Translations under genes and position numbers: made by a program
Notes under the pieces: model-generated
What the model was told of the DNA's origin: nothing
Databases searched by the model: none
Seen by the model: only the letters and a program-made list of their open reading frames with translations
In this document: in pieces, positions 56,653 through 64,000 of the stretch
How the letters are laid out: each line of letters begins with the position of its first letter
How positions within the stretch are numbered: the stretch's first letter is position 1
Assembly: GCF_016860525.1 (NCBI RefSeq)
Contig: NZ_BNEA01000001.1
Location: 1,443,501-1,507,500 of the forward strand
Length of the DNA stretch: 64,000 nt
Source of the DNA: Streptomyces rubradiris
GTDB lineage: Bacteria; Actinomycetota; Actinomycetes; Streptomycetales; Streptomycetaceae
Direction of reading: 5' to 3'

Positions 56653-57768
56653 TTACCCGATCGATATACGAGCCGCTTCCCGGGGGCGCCAGTCGCCGAG
56701 GTAGGCGGCCGGGGTGTGCCATGCGGCCTCGGCGGCGGTGAGCTGCGGCCGGTTGGCCGGAACCGTGACCACCGCGCCCGGACCGGAGTTGCGGTACTCG
56801 CCGAAGCGCATGGACTGCCAGGGGTAGGCGTCCCGCATGTCGGCGTAGGGGGCCACCGGGTCGATGCCGGGCCCGATGACGCTGTCCCGGACGACCAGCG
56901 CGGGCCGGGCCGTGGTCTCGTTCGACGGCACCCACGGCCGGGCCAGCTTGTACGCCCCGTCCGGCGCGCCGGAGGTGAACCGGCAGCGCACGGCGAGCAT
57001 GCCGTGCGGGTTGGCCCGGGCGGTGGAGGGCGCGAAGACGAAGCCGTAGGGCGGGGCGGACAGGTCGGTGCGGTCCAGGGTGCGGAAGCGGCAGTGCTCG
57101 TACACGGCCGTGGCCCGCCCGAAGACGAAGTCGACGTCGCCCTCGATGTGGCAGTGGGCGTAGTACTGCCGGGCGAAGGCGGACAGGGCGGTGGAGTCGG
57201 CGTACAGGGTGTCCTGGTGACCGAGGAAGCGGCAGTGCCAGAAGGCGCTCCGGTCGCCCTGTGCCTTGAGCGCGACGGCCTGGGTGCCGGTGGTGTCCGG
57301 ATGGTCGGCGCGCAGCCAGTCGTTGGCGAAGGTGATCCAGCGGGCGGTGAACCCGTCGGCCTGGACGGTGGTCGTGGCCGAGCCGCTGGTGCCGTGGGTG
57401 CCGCCGCCGGGCTTGGGGGTGCCGGCCGCGTTGTCGTACACGATCACCACGTCCCGCGGGTCCTCGGAGGCGCCGATCCAGGTCATCTCCGTACGGCCGG
57501 CGTCGACGGCGACCGTCTCGCGGTAGGTGCCGGGGGCGATGACCAGGGTCCGGCCGCTGCCGGTGGCGGCGGTGACCGCGGCCTGGACGGAGGTGAAGTC
57601 GCCCCGGCCGTGCGGGTCGACGTACAGGGTGCCCGGGGTGCGGCGGCGGTCCGGGGAGCCGTGGTGGCCGAAGGGGCGGGTGCGGGCGTGGGCGGGGGCG
57701 GGGGTCAGGGCGAGCGCGGCGGCGGTGCCGGTGCCCGCGGTGAGCAGGGCCCGTCTGGTCAGGGGCAT
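56653..57768 (-). CDS. secreted pectinesterase (carbohydrate esterase family 8)
   Basis: 371 aa from the ATG at 57768 (GAGGAAGGA just upstream). A twin-arginine-like signal (LTRRALLTAGTGTAAALAL) precedes a right-handed beta-helix. CE8 motifs: FLGHQDTLYAD, IEGDVDFVFGRATAVYEHC with the catalytic Asp, and LARPWVP with the conserved Arg. It removes methyl esters from homogalacturonan. First product in this direction of the pectin island at 56.6-64 kb. Confidence 0.92.
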   Translation of the reverse strand: MPLTRRALLTAGTGTAAALALTPAPAHARTRPFGHHGSPDRRRTPGTLYVDPHGRGDFTSVQAAVTAATGSGRTLVIAPGTYRETVAVDAGRTEMTWIGASEDPRDVVIVYDNAAGTPKPGGGTHGTSGSATTTVQADGFTARWITFANDWLRADHPDTTGTQAVALKAQGDRSAFWHCRFLGHQDTLYADSTALSAFARQYYAHCHIEGDVDFVFGRATAVYEHCRFRTLDRTDLSAPPYGFVFAPSTARANPHGMLAVRCRFTSGAPDGAYKLARPWVPSNETTARPALVVRDSVIGPGIDPVAPYADMRDAYPWQSMRFGEYRNSGPGAVVTVPANRPQLTAAEAAWHTPAAYLGDWRPREAARISIG

Positions 57769-57821
57769 GGGAGTCCTTCCTCTCGGGCGGCCGGGGCGGG
57801 GGCGCCCCGGCCGGGAGCGGG

Positions 57822-59138
57822 TCAGCGCAGGTGTCCGGCGCCCGCGTGGCGGCCGACGATGCCGGGGACGGCCTGCGGCCGGTCGATCCGGGTGCGCAGC
57901 TGTGGTGTCCAGCCGGCCCCCGCCTGGAGGGTCTCGCCGGGTACCTCGGCGTTGTGGACGGCGAGGAGGTCCACCGGTCGGCCGTTGACGTGGTTGTCGG
58001 CGGCGGTGACCGGCGCCTCCTTCCACTTCTTCAGTACCGAACCGGCCCGGACGCCGTCCGGCAGGGTGAACGCGTTGTGCTCGGCGACGAGTCGGGACTC
58101 CATGCCGATGCCGTAGGTGTAGGAGTAGCCGTCGCCGGCGACGAAGTGGTTGTTGTACGAGTCCACCTGCCCGAAGCGGACGCGCGGGGCCCGCTCGACC
58201 AGGTTCCGGAACAGGTTGTGGTGGAAGGTGACCTTCAGGTGCCCGCGGTCGACGGCGGCGGTGGCCGCGCTGTCGCTGTTGCCGATGAGGATCGTCTTGT
58301 CGTGGTCCTCGAAGACGTTCCAGGAGACGGTGACGTAGTCGGAGCCCTTGACGACGTCCAGCTCGCCGTCGTGCTGCTGGTAGATCCGTCCGTAGTACGA
58401 CGGCAGGGTGCTGTCCGGGTGGTCGCCGTCGGTGAAGGTGTCGTGGTCGATCCACACGTGGGTCGAGCCGTGCACCACGGCGCTGTCGTACTCGGAGTTC
58501 CAGTTGCCGTCGGCGGTGTCGGTGGGGTCCCACTGCGGGAAGCAGTCGAGGGGGCTCTCGAAGGCCAGGTTGCGCACGATGACGTTGTCGACGCCCTTGA
58601 TCTGGAGGCTGGCGCCCTTGAACCCGGCGTCGCGGCCGATGCCGACGATGGTGGTGTTGGCGGGGACGGCCGCCTTGATGGAGGCGTCCTGGCGGGCGGC
58701 GGAGGCGCGGCGCAAGCCCTCGGGGCTGTCGTCGGGCTCGGCGTCAAGGGTCTTGGTGCGGCCCCACACCGCCGGGTCGTAGGTCTTCAGATAGGCGGCG
58801 AAGTCGTAGCCGGGCACGGCGAAGGAGTCGCAGCCGGGGCCGTCGGCGTCGATCGTGCCCTTCACCCGGACGATCTTCGGCGCGCTGCCGCCGTCGGCGA
58901 GGGCGGCCTTGAACTGCTCCCAGGTGGTGACGGTGTACACGTGCGCGGGGTCGGCGGCGGCCCCGCCGGTGGTCCCGGTGCCGTACGCGGCCCAGCCGTC
59001 CCGGGCGGGGAGTACCTGCCGGTCGGGGCCGGTGTGGTGGGCGGGGTGCGCGGACGCGGTGCCGGTGACGGCGAGGACGAGGGCGGTGGCGCCCACCAGC
59101 GCGCCCATGACCCGTCCATGACATCTCTGTGTACGCAC
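57822..59138 (-). CDS. secreted pectate lyase (polysaccharide lyase family 1)
   Basis: 438 aa with a Sec signal (cleavage near TASAHPA). Beta-helix lyase: IVGIGRDAGFKGASL, STHVWIDHDTFTDGDHPDS with the Ca2+-binding acidic residues, SDYVTVSWNVFEDHDKTILIG, and RAPRVRFGQVDSYNNHF with the catalytic Arg. It cleaves de-esterified pectate by beta-elimination, next to the pectinesterase that prepares the substrate. Two Cys (in GPGCDSFAV and LDCFPQ) may bridge. Confidence 0.92.
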   Translation of the reverse strand: MRTQRCHGRVMGALVGATALVLAVTGTASAHPAHHTGPDRQVLPARDGWAAYGTGTTGGAAADPAHVYTVTTWEQFKAALADGGSAPKIVRVKGTIDADGPGCDSFAVPGYDFAAYLKTYDPAVWGRTKTLDAEPDDSPEGLRRASAARQDASIKAAVPANTTIVGIGRDAGFKGASLQIKGVDNVIVRNLAFESPLDCFPQWDPTDTADGNWNSEYDSAVVHGSTHVWIDHDTFTDGDHPDSTLPSYYGRIYQQHDGELDVVKGSDYVTVSWNVFEDHDKTILIGNSDSAATAAVDRGHLKVTFHHNLFRNLVERAPRVRFGQVDSYNNHFVAGDGYSYTYGIGMESRLVAEHNAFTLPDGVRAGSVLKKWKEAPVTAADNHVNGRPVDLLAVHNAEVPGETLQAGAGWTPQLRTRIDRPQAVPGIVGRHAGAGHLR

Positions 59139-59230
59139 TGTGCGGCTCTCCTAGATGGCTTGATGACTCGGTGAATCGGTGGCCCGACGCATCGGATGGG
59201 CCGGTGGCCCGGTGGCCCGACGAGGGCCGG

Positions 59231-60010
59231 TCAGGACGCGGGGGCGTCCGGCCAGGTGATCCAGGACGCCGGGACGTCCTCGTCCAGCCGGCGGACGTCG
59301 CGGCGGGCCAGCACCCCGGTGCGCAGCAGCTCACGCGCCACGAGCCGCGCCACGGCGACGGCGCCCGGCGGGTTGAAGTGCGTGTTGTCCTGCTCCGTGG
59401 CGGTCCAGTTGAAGTAGGTCTTCGTCTCCTCCGCCCCGAGCCGCTGCCACAGCGCGAGCGACAACGCCTGGAGGTCGAGCAGCGGGACCCGCTCCGCCTC
59501 GGCGAGCGCCCGCATGGCCGCCGGATAGTCGCCGTGGGTGGCCTGGGCGGTGCCGTCGGCGGCGAACCGGCGGCGCTCCACGGAGGTGGCGAGGACGGGC
59601 CGGGCGCCCCGGGTCCGGGCGCCGTCGAGGTACAGCCGCAGGTACCGCTGGTACGACGTCCACGGCTCGGTGTAGCGGGTGGGGTCGGTGGCCTTCTCGT
59701 CGTTGTGCCCGAACTGGACGAGCAGGAGATCCCCGGGCCGGAGCACGGCGAGTACGGCGTCCAGCCGGCCCTCGTCGACGAAGCTCTTCGAACTCCGGCC
59801 GTTCACCGCGTGGTTGGCGACCGTCAGCTCCTTGTGGAGGAAGAAGGGCAGTGCCATGCCCCAGCCGGTCTCGGGAGCGGCGTCGGCGTACTTCTGGGCG
59901 GCCGTGGAATCACCGGCGATGTAGAGGGTCCGCGCCTCTTTCCCGGGCCGCCCGGCCAAGGGGACGGCGGCGACAGCGGCGGACGTGACCTGTCTGCGCG
60001 TAAGGGACAC
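59231..60010 (-). CDS. secreted rhamnogalacturonan acetylesterase (SGNH hydrolase, CE12-like)
   Basis: 259 aa from the GTG at 60010 (AAAGG eight bases upstream). A short twin-arginine-type leader (SLTRRQVTSAAVAAV) is followed by block I LYIAGDSTAAQKY, block II NHAVNGRSSKSF, block III VQFGHNDEKA and block V DNTHFNPPGAV, giving the Ser-Asp-His triad. It removes acetyl groups from rhamnogalacturonan I, opening it to other enzymes of the island. Confidence 0.88.
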   Translation of the reverse strand: MSLTRRQVTSAAVAAVPLAGRPGKEARTLYIAGDSTAAQKYADAAPETGWGMALPFFLHKELTVANHAVNGRSSKSFVDEGRLDAVLAVLRPGDLLLVQFGHNDEKATDPTRYTEPWTSYQRYLRLYLDGARTRGARPVLATSVERRRFAADGTAQATHGDYPAAMRALAEAERVPLLDLQALSLALWQRLGAEETKTYFNWTATEQDNTHFNPPGAVAVARLVARELLRTGVLARRDVRRLDEDVPASWITWPDAPAS

Positions 60011-60040
60011 AACCTGCGCCTTTCACATACGTTTTCCGAC

Positions 60041-60070
60041 AAGGGGCGCGGGGAACCGCGCGACCGGCCC
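60041..60070. repeat. Streptomyces-type dispersed intergenic repeat
   Basis: aaggggcgcggggaac then cgcgcgaccggccc, a hairpin-forming element that I recall as common in Streptomyces intergenic regions, between the acetylesterase and sugar-binding-protein genes. Its role is unknown. Confidence 0.45.
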
Positions 60071-60113
60071 GTGACCGGGCGGCGGCTCCCCGCCACCGCG
60101 ACCACCCGGGACC

Positions 60114-61448
60114 TCAGTGGTTCTGCTTCCAGTCCTCCTGGGCCTTGTTGAGCTGGTCGGCCAGCAGGTCCAGGAACTCCTTGGCGCTCATCTTGCCGAG
60201 CAGCACCTTCTGGAAGTTCGGCTCGTTGTCGGCCTTGGAGATGGTGTTCCAGTCGGGCAGGTAGTACGGCAGCTGCACGATCTTCGTGCCGGCCCCGTCC
60301 AGCGCCTCGGCCGCCAGCTTCGCCGGCTCGTTCGCCCGCACCCAGGCGTCCTGCGCGGCCTCCGCGTTGGCCGGCACCGACCCGGCCGACTCGTTCCACT
60401 TGCTGTTGGCCTCGTGGGAGGCGGCGAACTCGATGAACTTCCAGGCGGCGGCCTTGTTCTCGCCGGACTTGAACAGGGCGAGCCCGTCGACCGGGTTGGA
60501 GACCTGCACCCGGGTCCCGTCGTCCAGGGTCGGGCTGGGAATGCCCCGGAACCTGCCCTTCAGCGCCTTCTCGTGGTCGGCGTAGGAGCCCAGGTTGTGG
60601 CTGAGCATCCCGATGGTGCCGGAGTCCCACTGGGCGACCATCTTGGTGAAGTCGTTGTTGACGTCGGCGGACGGGGTGTTCTTCTTGTACAGGCCGGTGT
60701 ACTTCTCCAGCGCGGCCACGTTCTTCGGGTCGTTGACGGTGGTCTTGTCGCCGTTCCAGAAGGACGTGATCCCGCTCTGCCCGTACATCGCGTCCAGGGC
60801 CTGCGCGATGGAGCCGTCACCGCCGCGGATGGTGTACCCGAAGGCGTTCTTGCTTTTGTCGGTGAGCTTGTCGGCGGCCTTGTAGAACTTCGTCCAGGTG
60901 GTCGGCGGCTCCAGCCCGGCCGCGCGGAACAGGTCGGTGCGGTACCACAGCGTGCCGTTGTTCGCGGACGTCGGCACGGTGTACGTCCTGCCGTCCCCGC
61001 CGGCCGCCTTCACGCTCTCCAGGAACTTGGTGTTGAGCTTGCCCTTGAGCGGGCTGCCGGCGAGCCGCTCGTCCAGCGGCTCCAGCGCGCCCTGCGCGGC
61101 GACCTCGGCGAGCATCGCCGTGCCGACGCCGCCGACGTCCGGCAGGCCGCCGCCCTGGATGGCGGTGTCGTACTTGGACTGCGCGCTCGCGGCGGGCACC
61201 CCGACGTACTTCACCTTGATGTCGGGGTACTTGTGCTCGAAGTCGGCGATGATCTGCTTCCAGATGTCGGTGCGGACACCGCCGTTGTTGTCCCAGAAGG
61301 TGATCGTGCCCGTGCCGGAGCCCTCGTCGCCCTTCCCGCCCGCGCTGCCGCTGCCGTCGTCGCCGCAGGCGGTGGCGGTCAGCGCGAGGGCGGAGCCCAG
61401 GGCAACGGCCAGGGCGGCGCGCCTGCTCCTGCGGATGCTGCTGTTCAT
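60114..61448 (-). CDS. sugar ABC transporter substrate-binding lipoprotein (family 1)
   Basis: 444 aa. Lipobox LALTATACGDD (Cys at about residue 28). Typical family 1 solute-binding protein: GTITFWDNNGGVRTDIWKQIIADFEHKYPDIKVKY, LPDVGGVGTAMLAEVAAQGALEPLD and the late WKFIEFAASHEANSKWN. Its place among pectinases suggests oligogalacturonide or rhamnogalacturonan oligomer binding. No permease genes are in the window; they may lie beyond 64 kb or elsewhere, with a shared MsiK-type ATPase. Confidence 0.9.
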   Translation of the reverse strand: MNSSIRRSRRAALAVALGSALALTATACGDDGSGSAGGKGDEGSGTGTITFWDNNGGVRTDIWKQIIADFEHKYPDIKVKYVGVPAASAQSKYDTAIQGGGLPDVGGVGTAMLAEVAAQGALEPLDERLAGSPLKGKLNTKFLESVKAAGGDGRTYTVPTSANNGTLWYRTDLFRAAGLEPPTTWTKFYKAADKLTDKSKNAFGYTIRGGDGSIAQALDAMYGQSGITSFWNGDKTTVNDPKNVAALEKYTGLYKKNTPSADVNNDFTKMVAQWDSGTIGMLSHNLGSYADHEKALKGRFRGIPSPTLDDGTRVQVSNPVDGLALFKSGENKAAAWKFIEFAASHEANSKWNESAGSVPANAEAAQDAWVRANEPAKLAAEALDGAGTKIVQLPYYLPDWNTISKADNEPNFQKVLLGKMSAKEFLDLLADQLNKAQEDWKQNH

Positions 61449-61518
61449 TGGTCGGCTCTCTTCTGCTGGATGGTGCGGGGACAGGGTGGTGTGGGGGTGG
61501 TGCGAAGTCGTGGGCGGG

Positions 61519-63504
61519 TCAGCGGCGGGCGTACGGCGCCCAGCCGTCCGTGCCGCGCAGGTAGTCGGCGACGGTGTACGACCGTGCGTCCGCGTCGCTC
61601 AGCTGCGGCCGGTCGACGGTGACGGCGGCGCCGGGTCCGTGGCTGCGGTACTCGGCGAACCGGGCGTCCTTCCAGGAGAAGCCGCTCATGTCGGTCCACG
61701 GCGCGGACTTGATCGCGGCGGGCAGTCCGGTGTTCCGGATCAGCACCTGGCCGACCGCGTCCGGCTCGCCGCCCGGGTGCCAGGGCCGGCCGAGGTGGAC
61801 GGAGCCGGCGGGGGCGTCGCTGACGATCCTGGAGTCCGTGATCAGGAACCCGTACGGGTTGCCCTTCCAGGTGGAGGCGGCGGTGATGTAGCCGTTGTTG
61901 GTGGCGGAGCCCCGGCTGAGCGCCCGGATCACCGACCGCTCGATGACGGTGGTGGCGCGCCCGTAGACGAAGTCGACGTCGCCCTCGATGTACGCGTTAC
62001 GGAGGTACACCCGGCTGGTCGTGGTCAGCTTGGGGCTGTCGGTCATCAGGGTGTCCTGGTTGCCGAGGAACGCGGTGTCCTCGAAGACGATCCGGTCGCC
62101 GGTCGTCTTCATCGCCAGCGCCTGCTCGCCCTTCAGCTCGACGGCGGCCTCGTCGAAGTCGTTACTGAAGGTCAGGTGCCGGGCGGTGGTGTCGTTCGCG
62201 GCGACGCGGACGGTGGCGCTGCCGCTGGAGCCGCCGTACTCGGCGGGCGTGTCGTACACGATGACGGTGTCCGACCGGTCGCGTCCCGTGCCCAGCAGCG
62301 TGATACGGGGCTTGGACGGCGGGACGTACACCTTCTCGCGGTAGGTCCCGGGCGCGATCTCGATCGTCACCGGCACGGTGTTGCCGTCGGGCACGGCGTC
62401 CACCGCCGACTGCACGGTCGGGTACTCGCCCGGCACGCGCAGCACGGTGCCGATCCGCTGCTGCGGGCCGGAGAAGCGCTCGACGAGGGCGGGGACGGCG
62501 GCGGCCGGGTCCGGCCGGTAGTCGTAGAAGGCGTGCGGGTCGAACGCGGTGCCGTGCTCGTCGGTCCGTCCGCTGGTGTGCCTCAGGATCGAGCCGCGCT
62601 GCACCAGTTCGGCCGTGGCGTCGGCCTGGTAGGGGTGCTGGACACCGTCGTAGTAGCTGTTCTCGATGACCATCTTCGTGCGGCCGCGCGCGTAGTTGCC
62701 GTACGTCCACACCGGGTCGCCGTCGGCCACCTGGCCGGACAGGTAGTTGTTGTACAGGTGGGCGTAGGCGCAGTTGTCGGCGGAGGGGTTGCGCTGCTTG
62801 GTGCCGGAGAACCAGTTGTGGTCGATGGTGATCTGGGTGCGCACGTCGCTGGTCCAGCCGATGCCGAGCGCCTTGTTGTGGTGGGTGAACCGGTTCCAGG
62901 AGACGGTGACGTACTGGCTGTCCTTGCGGATGTCGAGCAGCCCGTCGCCCATGTGCGTGAAGGTGTTGTGGTCGATCCAGACGTGGTCGGCGCCGTCCAT
63001 CTGGATGGCGTCGAAGTCGGTGGTCTTGCCGTCCCAGTCGCCCTCGACGTACGAGTCCCGGATGGTCAGGTTGCGGATGACGACGTTGTGCGTGCCGGGG
63101 TTCAGGTGCAGTTCCCCGTGCACGATCTCGCCGGTGTCGCCGACGCCGACGATGGTCTTGTCCGAGGCGACCACGATGTCCGAGCCGAAGGGCTCCACCG
63201 CGATCGATCCGGCGACCCGGATGACGTACGGCTCCGGGGCCGAGGCGTAGCGGGCGAGGGACGCCTGGTCGGTGACGGTGACGACCCGGCCGCCGGCTCC
63301 GCCGGTGGTCCCGCCGGTCAGCGAGGCGAAGCCGTGCGGCCGGTCGTCGTCGAAGGGCCCGGCGGTCTTCGCCGGGGTCGCGGCCCGCGGGGCGGCGGCC
63401 TTCGCCTCGCCCGCCAGGCCGAGGCCGAACGTGGCGACGAGGGCGGTCACGGCGGCGAGGACGGGGCCCGGACGGGGCAGGCGCTTGCCAGGGATGTGCG
63501 TCAT
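61519..63504 (-). CDS. bifunctional secreted pectate lyase (PL1) - pectinesterase (CE8) fusion
   Basis: 661 aa from the ATG at 63504 (GGGAG five bases upstream). After a signal peptide (cleavage near EAKAAAP) the N-terminal half (about 45-320) is a PL1 beta-helix (DHVWIDHNTFTHMGDGLLDIRKDSQYVTVSWN and the RNPSADNCAYAHLYNNYL region). The C-terminal half (about 340-655) is CE8: LRVPGEYPTVQSAVDAVPDGN, FLGNQDTLMTDSP, IEGDVDFVYGRATTVIERS and LGRPWHPGG. Lyase and demethylesterase in one chain would couple de-esterification with cleavage. GH43-type gene next upstream. Confidence 0.93.
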   Translation of the reverse strand: MTHIPGKRLPRPGPVLAAVTALVATFGLGLAGEAKAAAPRAATPAKTAGPFDDDRPHGFASLTGGTTGGAGGRVVTVTDQASLARYASAPEPYVIRVAGSIAVEPFGSDIVVASDKTIVGVGDTGEIVHGELHLNPGTHNVVIRNLTIRDSYVEGDWDGKTTDFDAIQMDGADHVWIDHNTFTHMGDGLLDIRKDSQYVTVSWNRFTHHNKALGIGWTSDVRTQITIDHNWFSGTKQRNPSADNCAYAHLYNNYLSGQVADGDPVWTYGNYARGRTKMVIENSYYDGVQHPYQADATAELVQRGSILRHTSGRTDEHGTAFDPHAFYDYRPDPAAAVPALVERFSGPQQRIGTVLRVPGEYPTVQSAVDAVPDGNTVPVTIEIAPGTYREKVYVPPSKPRITLLGTGRDRSDTVIVYDTPAEYGGSSGSATVRVAANDTTARHLTFSNDFDEAAVELKGEQALAMKTTGDRIVFEDTAFLGNQDTLMTDSPKLTTTSRVYLRNAYIEGDVDFVYGRATTVIERSVIRALSRGSATNNGYITAASTWKGNPYGFLITDSRIVSDAPAGSVHLGRPWHPGGEPDAVGQVLIRNTGLPAAIKSAPWTDMSGFSWKDARFAEYRSHGPGAAVTVDRPQLSDADARSYTVADYLRGTDGWAPYARR

Positions 63505-63533
63505 TGCGGCTCCCAACAGGGCTTCTCGGGCGA

Positions 63534-64000
63534 CTACAGGGGCGTGATCCGGAACCGGGTGAAGGTCGCCGAGCCCGCGTGCCCGGGTCCCTCGGGCGCG
63601 ACGGCGAACAGGCCGAGCAGGGCGCCGACCCAGCGCCAGGGCGTGGCCGCGAAGACCGGGCCGGAGGGGCGGAACCCGTCCCCGACGTCGTAGGAGAACC
63701 GGCAGCGCGCCCCGGGCCCGGCCTCGATCCGCAGCCGCGCCCGGCCCCCGGGCGCGACGCACGGCACCCCGGCGTCACGCTCCCGCTCGGCGACCGCCTC
63801 CGCGAACCGGTGCACGAGCCGCACCGTGCCGTCGGCGCCGCGCTCCAGCCCGATCCAGCAGAAGGCGTCCCCGAGCACCACGAGTCCCGCGCGGGCGCCC
63901 GGCTCGGCGGCGTCCAGCCGCAGCTCGGCCTCGACCGCGCTCGGCAGCCCGGGCAGCCGCTGGGTGAGGACGTTCGGCAGTTTCCGCGGGTCGTGGGCGT
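63534..64000 (-). CDS. GH43-type arabinosidase/xylosidase C-terminal region (partial, runs off the window)
   Basis: The frame ends at TAG (63534-63536) and is open to the window edge, so the 5' end is missing. The visible 154 residues include DPRKLPNVLTQRLPG and then a concanavalin-like beta-sandwich (GLVVLGDAFCWIGLERG, RLRIEAGPGARCRFSYDVG, GSATFTRFRITPL), the accessory domain that closes GH43 beta-xylosidases/arabinofuranosidases. It would trim arabinan or galactan side chains of pectin. The identification is from this C-terminal domain alone. It begins the operon-like run on the minus strand. Confidence 0.7.
   Translation of the reverse strand, partial: AHDPRKLPNVLTQRLPGLPSAVEAELRLDAAEPGARAGLVVLGDAFCWIGLERGADGTVRLVHRFAEAVAERERDAGVPCVAPGGRARLRIEAGPGARCRFSYDVGDGFRPSGPVFAATPWRWVGALLGLFAVAPEGPGHAGSATFTRFRITPL

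Noticed and set aside
60117..63693. 501- and 931-aa plus-strand frames opposite the pectin genes
   Set aside because: Antisense to the sugar-binding protein and PL1-CE8 genes; no domain features.

Overview
The window is a chromosomal segment of a Streptomyces-type actinomycete. The DNA is very GC-rich (coding third positions almost always G or C), GTG and TTG starts are common, genes overlap by ATGA/GTGA, and several families are typical of Streptomyces: a 73-aa GATC-binding nucleoid protein, an SCO1860-family LAETG surface protein, a SigE-family sigma factor and DUF6461. The gene order resembles the SCO1835-SCO1880 part of the S. coelicolor chromosome, as far as I remember it. I see no IS element, prophage, CRISPR array, tRNA or rRNA. 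Strand calls rest on homology motifs and on avoiding the many antisense shadow ORFs that high GC creates.

Layout. (1) 1-12.3 kb, housekeeping and conserved genes: a small membrane protein, GH15 trehalase/glucoamylase-like enzyme, SDR without the usual Tyr/Lys, crotonase, Gbn-like nucleoid protein, ABC-F ATPase, VOC protein, a hypothetical protein, alpha/beta hydrolase, class II aldolase and GH25 muramidase. (2) 12.36-14.04 kb: phosphate transporter gene with a PHO-box-like direct repeat, then a small membrane protein and a strong hairpin. (3) 14.1-32.5 kb, cobalamin biosynthesis: a B12 riboswitch and possible 18-codon leader ORF precede cobD-cobQ-cobN-chlID-cobO-cobB-cobI. An antisense ZIP metal transporter with a His-rich repeat loop separates these from cobM-cobL-cbiG/cobJ-cobH-cbiX-cobC. 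Almost every junction overlaps by 1-11 nt, so translation is probably coupled. The set mixes early-insertion (CbiX, CbiG) and late-insertion (CobN/ChlID) features. (4) 32.5-38.4 kb: LAETG surface protein, amidohydrolase, polar amino-acid ABC importer, class V aminotransferase, and a textbook intrinsic terminator.

(5) 38.4-42.0 kb: the ectABCD operon for ectoine and 5-hydroxyectoine, behind an AT-richer upstream region and ending in a strong hairpin. (6) 42.1-52.5 kb, regulator-target pairs: Old Yellow Enzyme with a MarR regulator (two palindromic operators between them), class V aminotransferase, FrnE/DsbA-like protein, DUF6461, GlxA/AraC regulator with an MFS exporter, a 41-42 bp minisatellite, 2-oxoglutarate-semialdehyde-type dehydrogenase with an IclR regulator, and a frameshifted GNAT pseudogene. 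(7) 52.5-56.6 kb: secreted penicillin-binding protein with a possible envelope-stress promoter, SigE-family sigma factor with a coupled membrane protein, and secreted HAD acid phosphatase. (8) 56.6-64 kb, a pectin-degradation island on the minus strand: CE8 pectinesterase, PL1 pectate lyase, rhamnogalacturonan acetylesterase, sugar-binding lipoprotein, a PL1-CE8 fusion and the 3' end of a GH43-type gene running off the window.

The least expected features are the hybrid cobalt-insertion gene set with two His-rich metal proteins, the leader ORF between riboswitch and cobD, the PL1-CE8 fusion, the alpha/beta hydrolase with a possible repeat-bearing N-terminal extension, the SDR lacking its catalytic pair, and the intergenic minisatellite.
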